Of a DNA stretch of 64,000 bases, positions 61,287 through 64,000 are shown piece after piece (the stretch's first letter is position 1; every line of letters starts with the position of its first letter). A model generated the notes under the pieces. The model did no database searches. It was not told the DNA's origin and was given only the letters and a program-made list of their open reading frames with translations. A program made the position numbers and the translations under genes. Origin of the DNA: Symbiodinium natans (lineage: Eukaryota; Sar; Dinophyceae; Suessiales; Symbiodiniaceae); the NCBI GenBank assembly GCA_905221605.1, contig CAJNDS010001780.1:387736-451735 (forward strand), in the 5' to 3' direction.

Positions 61287-62216
61287 GCCAGCATGAGCAT
61301 CTCATCAGGTTTATCGAGCAAACGAAGCGCTATGTGGACAAGATTAACTTTGAGGACGGGTTCATTGCAAGTACAGTTGTACGTCTACAATGTACAACAT
61401 GTTTTTAGTTTTAAGGAGTTTAAAAATGATGCTCTCCTCCCTGCCGCCCGAACGGAGTGGCCAGCGGCGGGGGACCGCAGTCTCTTGATTGCAACGCTCT
61501 GGTTTGTTTTCTCATCTTATGTTGTTTGCTGTGTGTTTCGTAAGTTGCTGAGGTGAAGTTTTTCTCACCTATGCCCTGAATCTTTATAATCCGCCGGCTC
61601 GGGGCAGCGCTGCAATATCAGTGGCCGCGCCACCGGCCTTGCGTGTAAGAAGGGCGACAAGGGGTCCGTGGAGAATGCACTGTTCATGGCGATGCTAGCC
61701 CACGCCGTGCCTAGACGTGATGGATTGCTGCTAGTTACAACTTAGACCTTTGCTCTGTGTCTCTCTGCCCGACTGAGAGTTGTTTGGAGTTTACAGTGCG
61801 GGGGACCAGTGTCTGAGTGGGATGTGCCAAGGCGCTGGATACGCCGAAGACGTACACCTGCCGGGACTACATGGATCACATGGAGAAGTTGGCGCAAGAG
61901 CTGGAGATTGACAAGGACGAAGACCTGTCTACGGTCCTAGCTGCACGGGCCTCAAAAAACAAATGGTCAAAGTGTGTGTGTGTGTGTGTCTTGCTGGCTG
62001 CCTTCATGAGTCCTCTTTCAGGCCCTCAAGTTCTTCGAGGGTTGGGAGGTCGACGAGCAGTGGAATGTCCGCGGCAGAAAGGAAGCCCTGAAGCGTTGTG
62101 TTTCTTGGCAGCCTTCGAGACGTATCGTAGCAATTGCTCTTGACGTTGCTGGCATTTGCCGAGGCAGCGAATCTGCCTGCGGACACGCCTCTGGGCATGG
62201 TGTGGTTCCCGCCTGA
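61287..62216 (+). other. Possible host gene, four exon-like segments
   Basis: Four short stretches read as ordinary protein: 61289-61371 (HEHLIRFIEQTKRYVDKINF), about 61608-61740 (RATGLACKKGDKGSVENALF), about 61834-61972 (YTCRDYMDHMEKLAQELEID) and 62022-62216 (ALKFFEGWEVDEQWN, ending in TGA). Segments 1 and 4 are preceded by CCCAG and TTTCAG acceptor-like sequences, and segment 3 runs into a (GT)n tract (about 61972-61989). The donor between 3 and 4 does not keep frame with a simple GT choice. No family is recognised, and transcript evidence is lacking. Confidence 0.3.
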
Positions 62217-64000
62217 CGAAAAGGATTGCGCTGCTTTGCTAGGTCCTAGGTGTGACCTTATATTTAGTTTAGTGTCTAGTCGAAAGCACCGTTGGGCAGC
62301 TGGAGAAATTGGATTGAAAGTCTGCAATCGATGTTTTGGTTTTGGGGCCAGCCGAACAGCTAGCATCATGAGCATCGGTGTGTTGGGGGAGGGAAGATGG
62401 TATCATGAGCAGCATTGGGCTTTTCAGGGAGTGGAAGGAAACGTCGCGAGTATATCAGTGGGTCTCTGGGCGACCCCAAAAGCAAACAAAAAGAAACTCC
62501 TGCCGCAGAACCGGGGTGGTTCAGGAGAGCAAGACCTTTTGGCTTCGTTTGCGTGGTTTTTTCTGATGTCCACCTGCAGTGAGGGCACCTCGCGAAACTA
62601 CCCTGGGAGTCGCAGCACGACCGCCCTGGATAGTGCCGGAGCGTGTCAAAATTACCTAAATAATCGTTCACGCAGCACTGTGGCAACCTAACCAGCATAT
62701 CACTTGTCTCCCTTGCACTGTCGACGTTGGGGCTTCGGCACGTTGATTGCTGCGCGCGTGCCAAGGACTTCGTGACTGTTTCGTCGCCTCCTCCACATTG
62801 CGACGCTGGCTCGAGGTTCAGCGGACGACGAAGGCCTGCCCATTGGAGCGACAGGGCGGAACCCTAAGTAGGTTGGTCACAACATCTACAACAGAATGAC
62901 GACAATTACGCTGCGTCGGGGCAGACTGCTGTACATACGTTGCGGTGGCAGGCCAACGCCGTCTGCCTTCTGCGCCTGTGGACGGTGAGAATGTTTGCTC
63001 TTTTGTCCAGAAAGCAGCGCAACCGCTTGGCACATGGTGTCCATGGCAATTCTGCCGCGTGTCTTGGCTGCTGTCTCCCCGCGCAGTGGGATAAGGGTAA
63101 TTCAGAAGGAATCACGATGACAATTTGCAACATCCATGAGCTGTTTCACCCTGTCGTGTCCTTCCCTGACTGTATGCTGGTGTGGATGGAGCACACTGAG
63201 CATAGAGCGTGTCCTGATGCGACTGACAGTAGGCTATATGGGTTGATCAGCCAATGTGTCTATTAACAGTGGTCTGGCGTTCATGGTTGATTATGACATG
63301 TGTTCTCGCAGGTCGGACTGCCAGCTCTGCCTTCTGCCCGACTTTTACGATGTCCTGCAGGAGAGGGTCAGGCGAGAGGCTGGCGATGGAGACCGGCGCT
63401 GGGTCAGTCTCCTGCGGACTCTCTGGAGCTCAACCTTAACCAAGCTTCTAACCGGAAGCCTGGACATGAAGGAGTGTGCCCGGGCCTTTGGTGTGCAGGG
63501 TTGGATGTGGAAGATCGTTCTTGTGGTCGCATTGCTATTCTAACAGTCCTGAGGCCCTAACAGACAAGCTGAACAAGTTCATGGCACTTCGGGCACCTCG
63601 TCGCCGGCAAATTCTCGCGAAAGCTGGAGTCTATGTCTACACGGACGCTCGATGGATCATTCCTGTCTTTCTAAGCCATGGGGAAGCAAAACCTTCGAGA
63701 TGCACTGCCATCCCTTGAGGTTGGCGGCGAATCTGATGAGCAGGAGTCTGAGGAAGACCATCAGATGCCGCAGGCGGTGCCAGTAGGCGTTTCGGGATTG
63801 GCTTGACTTGCGTCCTCGCTCTGGACTGTTTGAATAACTGTCGGCATGGGAGGGTGATAGTGCATCGCATTGGTCGCGGGAAGGCATTATATTTCGTCAG
63901 GAGGAAGTTCTGTGTGCACTTCTTGAGGGAACACTTGATTTCTGCTTATCTGAAGCACTTTAATAGAGAGAGGCTTTGCTCAGGCTGGGGGCAGACCAAT
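62217..64000. other. Unique host DNA with weak exon-like stretches
   Basis: Two segments look mildly coding on the plus strand: about 63312-63440 (after TTCTCGCAG; SDCQLCLLPDFYDVLQERV) and about 63560-63715 (LNKFMALRAPRRRQILAKAG). A third near 63862-63960 may continue. I cannot join them with confidence and recognise no family. The rest shows nothing I can support. Confidence 0.25.

Overview
The window is eukaryotic nuclear DNA carrying an endogenous polinton-like virus (PLV), and that virus appears twice. The flanks are GC-richer, gene-poor and full of TTTAGGG/CCCTAAA telomere-type motifs, simple repeats and small hairpin elements, with a few intron-split exon-like stretches at the right end. 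This resembles a dinoflagellate (Symbiodiniaceae-like) alga. The organism is an inference, because no marker gene or rRNA is present.

Layout: 1-1896 host flank; 1897-23202 PLV copy A; 23203-28900 host flank rich in telomere-type arrays and MITE-like hairpins; 28901-29000 assembly gap (N); 29001-31956 unrelated host DNA; 31957-53262 PLV copy B; 53263-58966 a repeat of the host flank seen at 23203-28900; 58967-64000 unique host DNA. The 27-kb block 1897-28900 is repeated almost base for base at 31957-58966 (offset +30060, becoming +30066 after a poly-G length change). Because one copy stops exactly at the N gap, a haplotype or assembly duplication is as likely as a real segmental duplication.

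The PLV is about 21.3 kb, AT-rich and intronless. It has 777-bp terminal inverted repeats and, in copy A, a 5-bp (possibly 6-bp) target-site duplication. It encodes the PLV morphogenesis set: a double-jelly-roll major capsid protein, a minor capsid (penton) protein, an A32-like packaging ATPase, and a long fibre ending in an S74-type intramolecular chaperone. It also encodes a large DNA polymerase-SF1 helicase-HNH-like fusion, a DDE integrase, a lipase-like hydrolase, four GIY-YIG endonucleases and many small proteins, several with the same C2H2-type finger. The left arm (about 2.0-13.5 kb) reads mostly leftward and the right arm mostly rightward.

Three genes carry lesions shared by both copies: an in-frame TAA in the capsid gene, two compensating frameshifts in the integrase, and one frameshift in a gene next to the polymerase. 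The capsid stop is followed five bases later by a GC-rich hairpin, so recoding is possible as well as decay. A TCTA box lies 14-28 bases before the start codon of eleven genes, including both capsid genes, the ATPase and the fibre. I did not find it at comparable positions before the polymerase, integrase or endonuclease genes. TCTA in an AT-rich setting is the known late promoter of the giant virus CroV and its virophage mavirus, so this element may have an early/late split and may depend on a giant virus for late transcription.
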